A DNA stretch of 64,000 bases from Amycolatopsis sp. A133 (GCF_031082405.1 NZ_JAVHJU010000076.1:372001-436000); one strand, 5' to 3'; shown: positions 39,526 through 47,983, numbered from the stretch's first letter. Notes: generated by a model not told the origin, from the sequence alone. Made by a program: numbers and translations.

Positions 39526-42525
39526 TCACGAACCGAGCGCGAACCGCCGCTGACCGGCCTCCTCGACGGCCTGCTCGGGCGGCAGTTCGCGGCCGCGGCC
39601 GAACGCCTCGGCGTAGGCCCCGGCGCCGAGACGCGCCCGGACGCGGTCCGCCACCCCGGCGACGTCGGCGTCGCCGGTGACGGGCGCCCCGCGCAGCCCG
39701 ACCGCCACGCCGAGCAGGAACGCCGCCCGCTCGTCTTCGTCCCGCCCGGCGAGGACCCCGGCCAGTCCTTCGATCGCCTGGGCCGCACCGGGCAGGTTCG
39801 CGTGTTCGAGCGCCGTGGCGAGCGCTTCCTGGTGCAGCTCGGCCGCCTCGTCCAGGCGGCCCTCGGCGGCCGCCGTCCAGCCGGAGCCGGTGTGGAGCCG
39901 GATCCGCGTCTCGCCGCCGGTCACCGGGTCCGTGGCCAGGCCGAGTGCCGAGGAGTACCAGCGCCGCGCCGCGGCCAGGTCGCCGGCGCGCCGCGCGATC
40001 TCGCCCAGCCCGCCGCGGGCCCGGGCGACCGTCAGCGGCGTGCCCGCGGCGCGCGCCTGCGCGGCGGCGGCTTCGTAGTCGGCTTTGGCGGCTTCGGCGT
40101 CCCCGGCCCGGAGCACGCCGTCGGCGCGGCGGCAGAGCAGTTCGGCGGCGTCGCCGACGGCGCCGAGCTCGCCGGCCAGCCGCACGGATTCGTCCATCAG
40201 CTCGCGGAACCGCCCGTGGTCGCCGCGCCAGTCCGCGAACTCCGCGAGCTTCTCCAGCGTGCTCGCCTCGCCCCAGCGGTCGCCGAGGGCGCGGAACGCG
40301 GCCAGTGACGCCGAAAAGTGCGCTTCGGCTTCGGCGATCCGCCCGCGGTACTGCGCACCGAGGCCGTCGCCGATCCCCGCGAACGCCCGCGACCACGCGT
40401 CCTCGCCGATCAGCGCGGCCAGCCGTTCGCCGTCTTCGGCCTTGGTGCGGGGCGAAAACGCCCACAGCAGGAAGAGGTACGGGTACCGCAGCGGCCCGTC
40501 GAGCCGCCGCAGGATCGGCTCGATCGCCACGTCGGTGTCCGACGCCTGGATGGCGCACAGGACGTATTCCTCGGCCAGCCCCGGCGGCGGCTCGGGGCCG
40601 ACGGCGGCGAGCACGGTGTCCGCGATCGGCGTCGCCTCGCTCCGCAGGCCGCGCAGCCACCAGTACCAGGACAGCGCGGCCATCAGCCGCAGCGCGGTTC
40701 CCGGGTCTTCGCCGGCGCTCCAGCGCAGGGCCGCGTGCAGGTCGGCGTGTTCGGCGGTCAGCTCGGCCAAGGCCGTCAGCTGATCGGCGCCGCGCAGCTT
40801 CGGCTCGTGCGCGCACGCGAAGTCCAGGAAGTACTTCGCGTGCGCCGCGCGCCGGTCGTCGCCCTGCTCGGCGCAGAACGCGCGGATGGTCTCCAGCATC
40901 CGGTAGCGGCCGCCGCCGAACTGGACGAAGGACTTCTCGACGAGGCCGGTGAGCACGGCGTCGGAGCCAGCGCAGACGCGTTCGACGGCGGCCGGTCGCG
41001 CGCCGCCGGCGAACACCGCGAACCGGCCGGCCAGCCGCTGTTCCGCCGGGTCCAGGAGGTCCCAGCTCCACTCGACCACGCCGCGCAGGGTCCGGTGCCG
41101 CGGCTCGGCGGTGCGGTCCCCGCGCGAGAGCAGGCCGAACCGGTCGCCGAGCCGGGCGGCGACGTCGTCCGCGGACAGCGACCGCAGCCGCGCGGCGGCG
41201 AGCTCGATGGCCAGCGGGAGGCCGTCGAGCGCGGCGCAGATCCGCGTGACGACGCCCGGCTCCGGGGCCGCGCCGGGCGCCACGGCCGCGGCCCGGTCGG
41301 TGAACAGCCGCGCCGCGGCGCCGGCGGGCAGCGCGCCGACCGGCACCAGCGTCTCGCCGGTCAGGCCCAGCGCCTCCCGGCTGGTGGCCAGCACGCGCAG
41401 GCCGGCGCACTCGCCCAGCAGGCGCCCCACCAGCCGCGCGGCCGCGGCGACGACGTGTTCGCAGTTGTCGAGGACCAGCAGCAGCGGCCGGTCGGCGAGC
41501 CCGGCGGCCAGCCGGTCGGCGGGGTCCGCGGGCGCTCCCGGCGCCAGCACGCCCTGTTCGCGCAGGCCCAGCGCGGCCAGGACCGCGCGCGGGACCTCGG
41601 TCGTCGTCGCGAGTTCCACAAAACAGACCTCGCCCGCCGCGCGGGCCGCGGCTTCGACCGCCAGCCGGGTCTTGCCCGCACCGCCGGGACCGGTGAGCGT
41701 GACGAGGCGGGCCTCGCGCAGGGCCGCGGTGAGCCGGTCGAGTTCGGCGCGGCCGACGAACCCGGCGAGCGGCACCGGCACCCGGCGGGCCGGAGCGGGC
41801 GCGGCGGCGCGCAGGACCGCGGCGTGGGCGTCCGCGAGCCCGGGCGACGGGTCGGCGCCGAGTTCGTCGGCCAGGCGCGCCCGGACCTCGGCGAACACGG
41901 CGAGGGCTTCGGCGGACCGGCCGCTGCCGTGCAGGGCCCGCACGAGCTGGGCGGCGAGCCGTTCGCGCAGCGGGTGCTCGCGGGTGAGCTCCCGCAGTTC
42001 GGCGACGAGCCGGTCGTGGTGGCCGAGCGCGAGCCCGGCTTCGACGCGGTCCTCCGTCGCGGCCAGGCGCAGCTCCGCCAGCCGGGCCGCGCGCGGCGGG
42101 TCGGCGAGCCCGTCGAGCGCCGGCCCCCGCCACAGCGCCAGTGCTTCGGTGAACAGCTCGATCTTCCCCGCCGGATCGGGGGTTTCCCGCGCCTGCCCGG
42201 TGAGCCGGTCGAAGCGGTGGACGTCGACGTCGGCGGGATCGACGGCCAGCCGATAACCGGCGGGGGTGAATTCGACGAGGCCGTCGGGCGCGCCGCCGTC
42301 CCGCAGCCGTCGCCGCAGCCGCGAAACCTGCGACTGCAGGGCTTCGGCGGCGCCTTCGGGCGGGTGCTCGCCGTGCAGGCCGTCGATCAGCCGCCCGGCG
42401 CTGACGACCCGCCCCGCGTCGAGGGCGAGCAAGGCGAGCAGCCCGCGCAGCTGCGGGCCGCCGAGGGCGACCGGGGTCCCGTCGGGGCGGCGGGCTTCGA
42501 CCGGCCCGAGGATGGCGAACTGCAC
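39526..42525 (-). CDS. SARP/AfsR-type regulator: BTAD, NB-ARC ATPase and TPR-like domains
   Basis: The protein is about 999 residues from GTG 42525 (VQFAILGPVEARRPDGTPVALGG); GTG 42531 is an alternative. The N-terminal 90 residues are an OmpR-like winged helix (LDAGRVVSAGRLIDGL, AAEALQSQVSRLRRRLRDGG), followed by a BTAD domain to about 250. The NB-ARC part has Walker A TGPGGAGKTRLAVEAA (near 280) and LLLVLDNCEHVVAAAARLV. The last ~450 residues are helical repeats (AEAAKADYEAAAAQARAAG, LDEAAELHQEALATALEHANL). SARP/AfsR proteins activate secondary metabolism or stress genes. The FAD monooxygenase lies directly downstream. Confidence 0.9.
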   Translation of the reverse strand: MQFAILGPVEARRPDGTPVALGGPQLRGLLALLALDAGRVVSAGRLIDGLHGEHPPEGAAEALQSQVSRLRRRLRDGGAPDGLVEFTPAGYRLAVDPADVDVHRFDRLTGQARETPDPAGKIELFTEALALWRGPALDGLADPPRAARLAELRLAATEDRVEAGLALGHHDRLVAELRELTREHPLRERLAAQLVRALHGSGRSAEALAVFAEVRARLADELGADPSPGLADAHAAVLRAAAPAPARRVPVPLAGFVGRAELDRLTAALREARLVTLTGPGGAGKTRLAVEAAARAAGEVCFVELATTTEVPRAVLAALGLREQGVLAPGAPADPADRLAAGLADRPLLLVLDNCEHVVAAAARLVGRLLGECAGLRVLATSREALGLTGETLVPVGALPAGAAARLFTDRAAAVAPGAAPEPGVVTRICAALDGLPLAIELAAARLRSLSADDVAARLGDRFGLLSRGDRTAEPRHRTLRGVVEWSWDLLDPAEQRLAGRFAVFAGGARPAAVERVCAGSDAVLTGLVEKSFVQFGGGRYRMLETIRAFCAEQGDDRRAAHAKYFLDFACAHEPKLRGADQLTALAELTAEHADLHAALRWSAGEDPGTALRLMAALSWYWWLRGLRSEATPIADTVLAAVGPEPPPGLAEEYVLCAIQASDTDVAIEPILRRLDGPLRYPYLFLLWAFSPRTKAEDGERLAALIGEDAWSRAFAGIGDGLGAQYRGRIAEAEAHFSASLAAFRALGDRWGEASTLEKLAEFADWRGDHGRFRELMDESVRLAGELGAVGDAAELLCRRADGVLRAGDAEAAKADYEAAAAQARAAGTPLTVARARGGLGEIARRAGDLAAARRWYSSALGLATDPVTGGETRIRLHTGSGWTAAAEGRLDEAAELHQEALATALEHANLPGAAQAIEGLAGVLAGRDEDERAAFLLGVAVGLRGAPVTGDADVAGVADRVRARLGAGAYAEAFGRGRELPPEQAVEEAGQRRFALGS

Positions 42526-42552
42526 GCCCACGATTCTGGCCCACGCACCCCG

Positions 42553-42598
42553 GTCGTGAGTGGTAAAGCGGGTTAGAACCCTACTTACCACTCACGAC
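42553..42598. repeat. 46-bp nested hairpin between the winged-helix gene and the SARP regulator
   Basis: The outer arms GTCGTGAGTGGTAA (42553-42566) and TTACCACTCACGAC (42585-42598) are perfectly complementary over 14 bp. The 18-nt centre contains another dyad, GGGTT-AG-AACCC. The repeat overlaps the last codons of the winged-helix gene and lies 28 bp before the SARP start. It may end the upstream transcript or be an operator for the SARP gene. Confidence 0.75.
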
Positions 42599-43648
42599 GG
42601 CCACGGCAGACTGCTCCGCCTCGAGGAATTCCAGCAGCCGCGCGCCCTCCTCCTCGATCTCCGCCCGCTCCGCCGCCGTGAGCCGGTCGTGCGCGGTGAC
42701 CTCCAGGCCGTGGGCGTGCAGCCGCCAGTCCGCGCGGTAGAACCCGTCCACCAGCAGCGTCCCCCGCGAAGCGCCGTTGCCCGGCGGCAGCGGGACCCGC
42801 CGCCCGGGCGGGAGCACCCGGGTCCGGTCGGCGTGCGCGAGCAGGACGTTGTCGTACTCCGGCAGGAACCGCGCCGGCGCCGGGGTGTCCGGGTCCGGGA
42901 GAAGGCCGTCTTCGACGTCGTAGAGCACCTCGCCGGACTCCGCGCGGACCGTCGGCAGCCCCATCCGCGCCACGACCTCCCGCAGTTTCGTCAGCCCCGA
43001 CCAAGCCTGGACGTCGGCGACCGAAGCCGGGCCGAACGCCCGCAGGTAGCGCCGCACGACGTCCTCGAGGGACGGTCCGCCGGCCAGGGGACGGCCGAGC
43101 CAGCCCTCGAGGGTGGTCAGCGTGGCCGGGCCGGTCGACCCCCACACGCCGCGGGGCGTCACCTGCGCGGTCGGCACCAGGTAGCCGACCGCGTACGAAA
43201 GCGCTTCGGCGTCCGCACCCGGCCACCGCACGGCCAGCGCGTCCTGCAGCTGCCGCCGGGTGCGCGGCCGCTCCTCCAGGAGTTCCCGGCCGTACCGGGC
43301 CACCGCCTCGAGGTCGGCGTCGCCGACGCGGCGGCCGAAGTGCCCGGTGTAGCCGCCCGCGACGACCCGCTGGACCAGCGGCCGCAACGTCCGCGCGTCC
43401 TCGGCGAGGACCAGGTGGACGGTCCCGCGCATCAGCAGCCCGCGCACGGCGTCCCGCCCGGTGAGCAGGGCCGCCAGCTCGTGCGGCCGGAACCCGGAGA
43501 TCCGGGTCCACAGCCCGACGTACGGCGCGAGCGGCGCCTGCGCCTGCATCCCGACGAGGTGCGCGAGCATCGCCGCGGCGGGCACCTCCCCGCGGTCGAG
43601 GAGGTGCTGCCGCGCGAGCAGCGCCCGGTTGAGCGCGCGGGGGTTCAC
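42581..43648 (-). CDS. Winged-helix DNA-binding domain protein (HTH_42 / YcaQ-related)
   Basis: The 355-residue protein starts at GTG 43648 (VNPRALNRALLARQHLLDRGEVPAAAMLAHLVGMQAQAPLAPYVGLWTRI), overlapping the epoxide-hydrolase stop by 4 bp. It has the family motifs VRGLLMRGTVHLVLAEDA, RRQLQDALAVRWPG, ARFLPEYDNVLLAHADRTRV and GTLLVDGFYRADW. In actinobacteria this winged-helix family is near the crosslink glycosylases AlkX/YcaQ and AZL; the catalytic QxQ-type residues appear as QAQ here. DNA repair or self-resistance is possible, not shown. Confidence 0.85.
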   Translation of the reverse strand: MNPRALNRALLARQHLLDRGEVPAAAMLAHLVGMQAQAPLAPYVGLWTRISGFRPHELAALLTGRDAVRGLLMRGTVHLVLAEDARTLRPLVQRVVAGGYTGHFGRRVGDADLEAVARYGRELLEERPRTRRQLQDALAVRWPGADAEALSYAVGYLVPTAQVTPRGVWGSTGPATLTTLEGWLGRPLAGGPSLEDVVRRYLRAFGPASVADVQAWSGLTKLREVVARMGLPTVRAESGEVLYDVEDGLLPDPDTPAPARFLPEYDNVLLAHADRTRVLPPGRRVPLPPGNGASRGTLLVDGFYRADWRLHAHGLEVTAHDRLTAAERAEIEEEGARLLEFLEAEQSAVAVVSGK

Positions 43649-44772
43649 GGCCGCAGGGTGCGGAAGAACGCCCGGACGTCGGCCACGAGCAGCTCCGGCT
43701 CTTCCATCGCGGCGAAATGGCCGCCCGAAGCGAACTCCGACCAGTGCGCGATCTTCTCCTCGGGATCCATGATCCGCCGGACCACCGGCGAGGTGTTGAA
43801 CACCGCCCAGCCCGCCGGGACGGCCGAGGGCGCCAGCCAGCCGTGGGCCGCGTGGGCGGCCTCGTAGAGGAACCGGGCCGCGCTCGCGCCGCTGCGGGTG
43901 AACCAGTAGAGGCTGACGTTGGTCAGCAGCCGGTCGCGGCCGACGCCGTCCGCGCCGGTCCACGCCTCGAACTTCTCCGCGATCCAGGCCAGCTGCCCGA
44001 TCGGGGAGTCGGTCAGCGCGGCCGCGATCGTCTCGGGCTTGTGCGACTGGAGGTCCAGGTAGCCGCGGCCCGCCCGCCACGCGGCCCGCGCCGCGTCCAA
44101 TTCGGACTGTTCCGCCTCGGACAGGTTCTCCGGCAACGGGAGCTGTTCGCCGGCGAGCGCGATCGTGCCGCGGTCGCTGTTGACGTGGGTGCCGATGACC
44201 CGCTCCGGGTACAGCGCGGCGAGCCGCCCGGTGACGCCCGCGCCGATGTCGCCGCCCTGCGCAGCGAACCGGTCGTAGCCGAGCCGGGTCATCAGCTCGG
44301 CGAACGCGTCGGTCGTGCGGGCCAGCTCCCAGCCGGGTCCGCTCAACGGCGTCGAGAACCCGAAGCCCGGCACCGACGGGACGACGACGTGGAACGCGTC
44401 CGGGCCCGGCTCGGTCAGCGGGCCGATGACGTCGAGGAACTCGGCGACCGAGCTCGGATAGCCGTGGGTGAGCAGCAGCGGCAGCGCGTCGGCCTGCGGC
44501 GACCGGACGTGCAGGAAGTGGATGGTCTGCCCGTCGATCACGGTGGTGAACTGCGGGAACGCGTTGAGCGCCGCCTCCTGGGCCCGCCAGTCGTAGCCGT
44601 CGCGCCAGTACCCGGCGAGCTCCCGGACGGCCTCGGTGGGCATGCCGCGGGACCAGTCCGGCTCGTCGCCGGGCACGGGCTCGGCGAACCGGGCCGAGGC
44701 CAGGCGCCGGTCCAGGTCGGCCAGCTCGGCCTGCGGGATCTCGATGCGGAAGGGGCGGATTTCGTTTGTCAT
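43645..44772 (-). CDS. Epoxide hydrolase (alpha/beta hydrolase, EHN N-terminal domain)
   Basis: The 375-residue protein starts at ATG 44772 (MTNEIRPFRIEIPQAELADLDRRLASARF), the typical EHN domain start. The alpha/beta hydrolase core has the oxyanion-hole motif HGYPSS (about residues 107-112), the nucleophile Asp in AAQGGDIGAGVTG, and the base His in SEFASGGHFAAMEEPELL. Tyr residues in the cap (SLYWFT) would activate the epoxide. It opens epoxides to diols; the substrate is unknown. It is divergent from a WYL regulator with a dyad between, and overlaps the winged-helix gene downstream. Confidence 0.92.
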   Translation of the reverse strand: MTNEIRPFRIEIPQAELADLDRRLASARFAEPVPGDEPDWSRGMPTEAVRELAGYWRDGYDWRAQEAALNAFPQFTTVIDGQTIHFLHVRSPQADALPLLLTHGYPSSVAEFLDVIGPLTEPGPDAFHVVVPSVPGFGFSTPLSGPGWELARTTDAFAELMTRLGYDRFAAQGGDIGAGVTGRLAALYPERVIGTHVNSDRGTIALAGEQLPLPENLSEAEQSELDAARAAWRAGRGYLDLQSHKPETIAAALTDSPIGQLAWIAEKFEAWTGADGVGRDRLLTNVSLYWFTRSGASAARFLYEAAHAAHGWLAPSAVPAGWAVFNTSPVVRRIMDPEEKIAHWSEFASGGHFAAMEEPELLVADVRAFFRTLRP

Positions 44773-44794
44773 GAGAAGCACGCTAGGAGCCATT

Positions 44795-44813
44795 GCGGAA
44801 GACTTCCTTCCGC
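44795..44813. promoter_or_regulatory. Operator-like dyad between epoxide hydrolase and WYL regulator
   Basis: GCGGAAG-ACTTC-CTTCCGC is a perfect 7-bp-arm repeat with a 5-bp spacer. It lies 22 bp from the epoxide-hydrolase start and 21 bp from the WYL start, in the only gap between the divergent genes. Autoregulation by the WYL protein is likely. Confidence 0.65.
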
Positions 44814-44834
44814 GATTCGTGCCATCCTCGAGAG

Positions 44835-45803
44835 ATGTTGCAGACCTCCGCTCGCCTCCTCCGGCTGCTGTCGCTGCTCGAGACGCGGCGTGACTGGACC
44901 GGCGCCGACCTGGCCGACCGGCTCGGCGTCACCGCGCGCACCGTCCGCAGTGACATCGGCAAGCTGCGGGAACTCGGCTACCCGGTCGAAGCCGCCCCCG
45001 GCGTCCAGGGCGGCTACCGGCTCGGCGCGGGCGCGCAGCTCCCGCCGCTGCTGCTGGACGACGACGAAGCGGTCGCCGTCGCGGTCGGGCTGCGGACGGC
45101 GGCGGGCGTCGCCGGCATCGGCGAGACGTCGGTGCGCGCGCTCGCCAAGCTGGAACAGGTGCTGCCGTCCCGGCTGCGGCACCGGGTGCGGGCGCTGCAG
45201 ACCGCGACGGTCGCGGTGCCCGGCACCGGCCCGGCCGTCGACGCGGACGTGCTGACCGCGATCGCGGCGGCGATCCGGGCGAGCGAGCGGCTGCGCTTCG
45301 ACTACACGAGCCACCAGCGCACGCCGAGCCGCCGCGACGTCGAGCCGCACCGGCTGGTCAGCTGGGGACGGCGCTGGTACCTCGTCGCCTGGGACACCGC
45401 CCGCGACGACTGGCGCACCTTCCGCGTCGACCGGATGACGCCGAAGGTGCCGAACGGCCCGCGCTTCGCCCCGCGCGAGCCACCGGAGGGCGACGTCGCG
45501 CAGTTCGTCCAGCGCAGCGCGGGCGCGGCGACGTGGCGGTTCCACGCCCGGGTGCGGCTGCACGCACCGGTGGAGCACGTGCGGGCCCGGCTGCCGATCG
45601 CGGTGGACGTGACGCCCGAGGGCCCGGACCGCTGCGTCGCGGAGGTCGGGTCCGACAACGCGCAGATGCTGGGGCTGTACCTCGGAATGCTCGGAGTGGA
45701 CTTCGAAGTGCTCGACGCGCCGGAGCTCGCCGCGGAACTGGCGAAGACGGGCGAGCGGTTCCTGCGCGCCGCTAGCGCAGGGAGTCCGCCAGTTCCTGGA
45801 TGA
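44835..45803 (+). CDS. WYL domain-containing transcriptional regulator
   Basis: The 322-residue protein starts at ATG 44835 behind GAGAG. The N-terminal HTH (residues 1-60) is SARLLRLLSLLETRRDWTGADLADRLGVTARTVRSDIGKLRELGYPVEA, followed by GVQGGYRLGAGAQLPPLLLDDDEAVAVAVGL. The WYL domain spans about 135-210 (IRASERLRFDYTSHQ, EPHRLVSWGRRWYLVAWDTARDDWRTFRVDRM). A WCX-like C-terminal domain ends the protein. WYL proteins sense nucleic acid or other ligands. It is divergent from the epoxide hydrolase. Its 3' end overlaps the convergent SRPBCC gene by 32 bp. Confidence 0.92.
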   Translation: MLQTSARLLRLLSLLETRRDWTGADLADRLGVTARTVRSDIGKLRELGYPVEAAPGVQGGYRLGAGAQLPPLLLDDDEAVAVAVGLRTAAGVAGIGETSVRALAKLEQVLPSRLRHRVRALQTATVAVPGTGPAVDADVLTAIAAAIRASERLRFDYTSHQRTPSRRDVEPHRLVSWGRRWYLVAWDTARDDWRTFRVDRMTPKVPNGPRFAPREPPEGDVAQFVQRSAGAATWRFHARVRLHAPVEHVRARLPIAVDVTPEGPDRCVAEVGSDNAQMLGLYLGMLGVDFEVLDAPELAAELAKTGERFLRAASAGSPPVPG

Positions 45804-46251
45804 TCTCCATCTGCCCCCGCGCGCCGACCTCCATGCCGGACTGCAGGATCGTGTCGCGCAGTTCCTTGCTCACGGTTTCGGTCAGCAGCTCCAGGCGCGT
45901 GCGGTCGCCGTCGAGCGCGGTGAACGTGACGGTGTTGAGCGGGCCGTCCACGTCATCCGGGTCGACGCCGGGCAGCTCGAACACCTCGGTGTAGACGAGC
46001 CGCTCGTCCGGCACGACCTCGCGGTACTCGCCGTGGAAGCCGACCTCGGCGCCGTCGTCCGTCTTCAGCACGTACCGCCAGCGGCCGCCGGGCCGCAGGT
46101 CCATTTCGACCTCGGTGGTGGTCCCGCGGTGGCCGCTCCACCAGCGGCGCACCAGCTCCGGGGTGGTCCACACGCGGTAGACCAGGTGTCTCGGCGCGTC
46201 GAACTCGCGCGTGATGAGGATCCGGTCGTCGGCGGGGGTGGTGATCTCCAC
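45772..46251 (-). CDS. SRPBCC/AHSA1-like protein paired with ArsR
   Basis: The 159-residue protein starts at GTG 46251. It has the AHSA1-like pattern: DDRILITREFDAPRHLVYRVWTTPELVRRWWSGH, EVEMDLRPGGRWRYVLKTDDGAEVGFHGEYREVVPDERLVYTEVFEL, NTVTFTALDGDRTRLELL and a final helix GMEVGARGQMEIIQELADSL. These proteins bind hydrophobic ligands. The pair ArsR + SRPBCC is a very common bacterial two-gene operon whose function is largely unknown. Only 1 bp separates it from the ArsR stop. Confidence 0.9.
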   Translation of the reverse strand: MEITTPADDRILITREFDAPRHLVYRVWTTPELVRRWWSGHRGTTTEVEMDLRPGGRWRYVLKTDDGAEVGFHGEYREVVPDERLVYTEVFELPGVDPDDVDGPLNTVTFTALDGDRTRLELLTETVSKELRDTILQSGMEVGARGQMEIIQELADSLR

Positions 46252-46252
46252 G

Positions 46253-46588
46253 TCAGTGCTCCTGTTCCTTGAGGTCCTCGAGGACGTCGTCCATCAGGTC
46301 GAACCGCTCCGCCCACGTCCGTTCGTAGCGCTTGACCCAGTCGTGGATGGGCTTGAGCGCAGGCCCGTTGAGCCGGTAGAGCCGCTGGCGGCCGTCGCCG
46401 CGCACGTCCACCGCGCCCACCTCGCGCAGCACCCGCAGGTGCTTGGACACCTGGGGCTGGGCGAGCCCGAGCAGGTCGACCAGGTCGCCGACCGACCGTT
46501 CGCCCGCCATGAGGACGTCGAGGATCTGCCGCCGCCGGGGTTCGGCGACCGCGTTGAACGTGTCCGCCGTCGTCGCTGCTCGTGCCAC
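46253..46588 (-). CDS. ArsR family transcriptional repressor
   Basis: The 111-residue protein starts at GTG 46588 (VARAATTADTFNAVAEPRRRQILDVLMAGERSVGDLVDLLGLAQPQVSKHLRVLREVGAVDVRGDGRQRLYRLNGPALKPIHDWVKRYERTW). It is a single winged helix of the SdpR/YczG branch with no metal-binding Cys, so it is not arsenic-responsive. The likely -10 is 7 bp from the start codon, which predicts a leaderless mRNA. It co-transcribes with the SRPBCC gene and probably represses itself through CCCATATGGG. Confidence 0.92.
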   Translation of the reverse strand: MARAATTADTFNAVAEPRRRQILDVLMAGERSVGDLVDLLGLAQPQVSKHLRVLREVGAVDVRGDGRQRLYRLNGPALKPIHDWVKRYERTWAERFDLMDDVLEDLKEQEH

Positions 46589-46594
46589 GCGGCT

Positions 46595-46623
46595 TATAAT
46601 ATGCCCATATGGGTATGCGTCAA
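46595..46623 (-). promoter_or_regulatory. arsR promoter with embedded palindromic operator CCCATATGGG
   Basis: On the minus strand, -35 TTGACG (46618-46623) is followed by a 17-bp spacer and -10 ATTATA (46595-46600). The spacer contains the perfect palindrome CCCATATGGG (46604-46613). The GTG start at 46588 is 7 bp beyond the -10, so the transcript is probably leaderless. The same -10 box reads TATAAT on the plus strand and could also serve the ROK gene. Confidence 0.7.
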
Positions 46624-46677
46624 GCCCGCATCCTGGGCACGCTGGGCGCACGCCGGTTCGTCTGTCACGATCGGACG

Positions 46678-47895
46678 ATGACCAGCCGGGCGGTGAGTCC
46701 ACAGAGGACGGACGAGCGCGGCGCCCGGCGCAGCGCCAGCGCGAGCGCCGTGCTGCGGGCCGTCCTCGACGGCGGCCCCATCGCGCGCAGCACCGTCGCG
46801 CGCCGCACCGGGCTGTCCGCGGCCGCCGTCACCGGGCACACCGCCGAGCTGCTCCAGCGCGGGCTGCTACGCGAACTCCCCGAAGCGGAGTCACGCAAAA
46901 GCGTCGGGCGGCCGCACGTACCAGTGGACCTCGACACCGGGCGGCACGTCGCCGGCGCGTTGCACCTGGCGGTGCACCACGCCACTGTCGCGCTGCTGGA
47001 CCTGCGCGGCAAGGTGCTGGTCCAGCACGAGGAACCGCACGACGGCCTGGCCGCCGAAGACCTGCTGGCGCGGGCCGCCGAGATCTTCGACGACCTCCTG
47101 CTCGGACACGCCCCGGACCGCGAGCCGCTCGGCCTCGGCGTCGCCACCGGCGGCTGGGTCGACCGCGCGTCCGGCACCGTCGTCGAGCACCCGCTGCTCG
47201 GCTGGCGGGACGTGCCGGTCCGCGACCTCCTGACCGGCAGCACCGCGCTGGCCGTGGAGGTCGACGGGCACGCACGGGCGCTGGTGCACGCCGAACGGCT
47301 CTTCGGGCACCCGCGGGCCCGCGAAAGCGTCGTGCAGCTGTTCACCGGCAACGTCGTCGACGCCGCGTTCGCCACCGGGACGACCGTGCACCACGGGCCA
47401 CGCTCGGCCGCGGGCGGTGTCGCGCACCTGCCGGTCGACGGCAGCACCGAGCCGTGCCGCTGCGGGCGCACCGGCTGCCTCGAGGCGGCCGTTTCGGAAG
47501 CAACCCTCGCCCGCCAAGCCGTGGAAAACGGATTGCTCGACGAGCCGGAATTTCCGGAATTGCTCGCGCTCGCCACCGCCGGCAATTCCGCGGCACTGCG
47601 GATGTTCGACGAACGCGCGCGGCTGATCGGCCGGGCGGCGGCCCTCCTGCTCGACGTCCTCAACCCGGCCGTGCTCGTGGTGGTCGACCGCAGTGTAGCC
47701 CGGCTACCGGACTGCCTTCCCATCATCCGGGAAGAGGTTCGCGACCGGGCCCGCGGCCCCGCACCGGCGGAAACCGTTGTAAGCAGCAGCTTCCCGGGCA
47801 CCGAGCTGGCCACCGCCGGCGGCGCGGTGCTCCTGGAGGTGCTCTACGAGAACCCGCTCGGTCCGCTTCTCACCAGGTGGCCGCGCGCCTCGTGA
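46678..47895 (+). CDS. ROK family transcriptional regulator
   Basis: The 405-residue protein starts at ATG 46678. The N-terminal winged helix reads SASAVLRAVLDGGPIARSTVARRTGLSAAAVTGHTAELLQRGLLREL (residues 20-68). The ROK/actin-like part has LGLGVATGGWVDRASGTVVEHPLLGWRDVPVRDLL and the zinc motif EPCRCGRTGCLEA (about 258-270), and ends with GTELATAGGAVLLEVLYENP. These are sugar-responsive repressors, or regulators that have lost kinase activity. It precedes the organosulfur-type transport operon in the same direction and is its likely regulator. A tandem repeat covers its stop codon. Confidence 0.9.
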   Translation: MTSRAVSPQRTDERGARRSASASAVLRAVLDGGPIARSTVARRTGLSAAAVTGHTAELLQRGLLRELPEAESRKSVGRPHVPVDLDTGRHVAGALHLAVHHATVALLDLRGKVLVQHEEPHDGLAAEDLLARAAEIFDDLLLGHAPDREPLGLGVATGGWVDRASGTVVEHPLLGWRDVPVRDLLTGSTALAVEVDGHARALVHAERLFGHPRARESVVQLFTGNVVDAAFATGTTVHHGPRSAAGGVAHLPVDGSTEPCRCGRTGCLEAAVSEATLARQAVENGLLDEPEFPELLALATAGNSAALRMFDERARLIGRAAALLLDVLNPAVLVVVDRSVARLPDCLPIIREEVRDRARGPAPAETVVSSSFPGTELATAGGAVLLEVLYENPLGPLLTRWPRAS

Positions 47896-47927
47896 ACCGG
47901 CACCTCGTGAACCGCGCCTCTTGAACC
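47886..47927 (+). repeat. Three tandem CCTCGTGAACCG repeats across the ROK stop codon
   Basis: Units begin at 47886, 47901 and 47915: CCTCGTGAACCGG, CCTCGTGAACCG and CCTCTTGAACCGG, with period 14-15 bp. The first unit contains the ROK TGA. This is a short tandem duplication of the gene's end, or a set of binding half-sites next to the downstream promoter. Confidence 0.7.
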
Positions 47928-47929
47928 GG

Positions 47930-47983
47930 CAGAGTTATTTCACTAACTCGCAAAATTGACCGTCCGCTCGTCGACAGCGAACA
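47930..47983 (+). promoter_or_regulatory. Operator-like dyad and promoter of the organosulfur-type operon
   Basis: GAGTTA-TTTCAC-TAACTC (47930-47947) is a perfect 6-bp-arm repeat in a low-GC patch. Downstream are -35 TTGACC (47954-47959) and -10 AACAAT (47978-47983, 18-bp spacing), 43 bp before the SBP start. A ROK or sulfur regulator could bind the dyad. Confidence 0.5.

Noticed and set aside
39491..42544. A long same-strand Arg-rich frame alongside the SARP/AfsR gene
   Set aside because: It has no motifs, while the overlapping frame has BTAD, Walker A and TPR-like features. It is a codon-position-3 shadow.
46253..46588. ArsR as a metal/arsenite sensor
   Set aside because: It has no Cys pair in the helix-alpha3 or C-terminal metal sites; the sequence belongs to the SdpR/YczG-like branch paired with SRPBCC.
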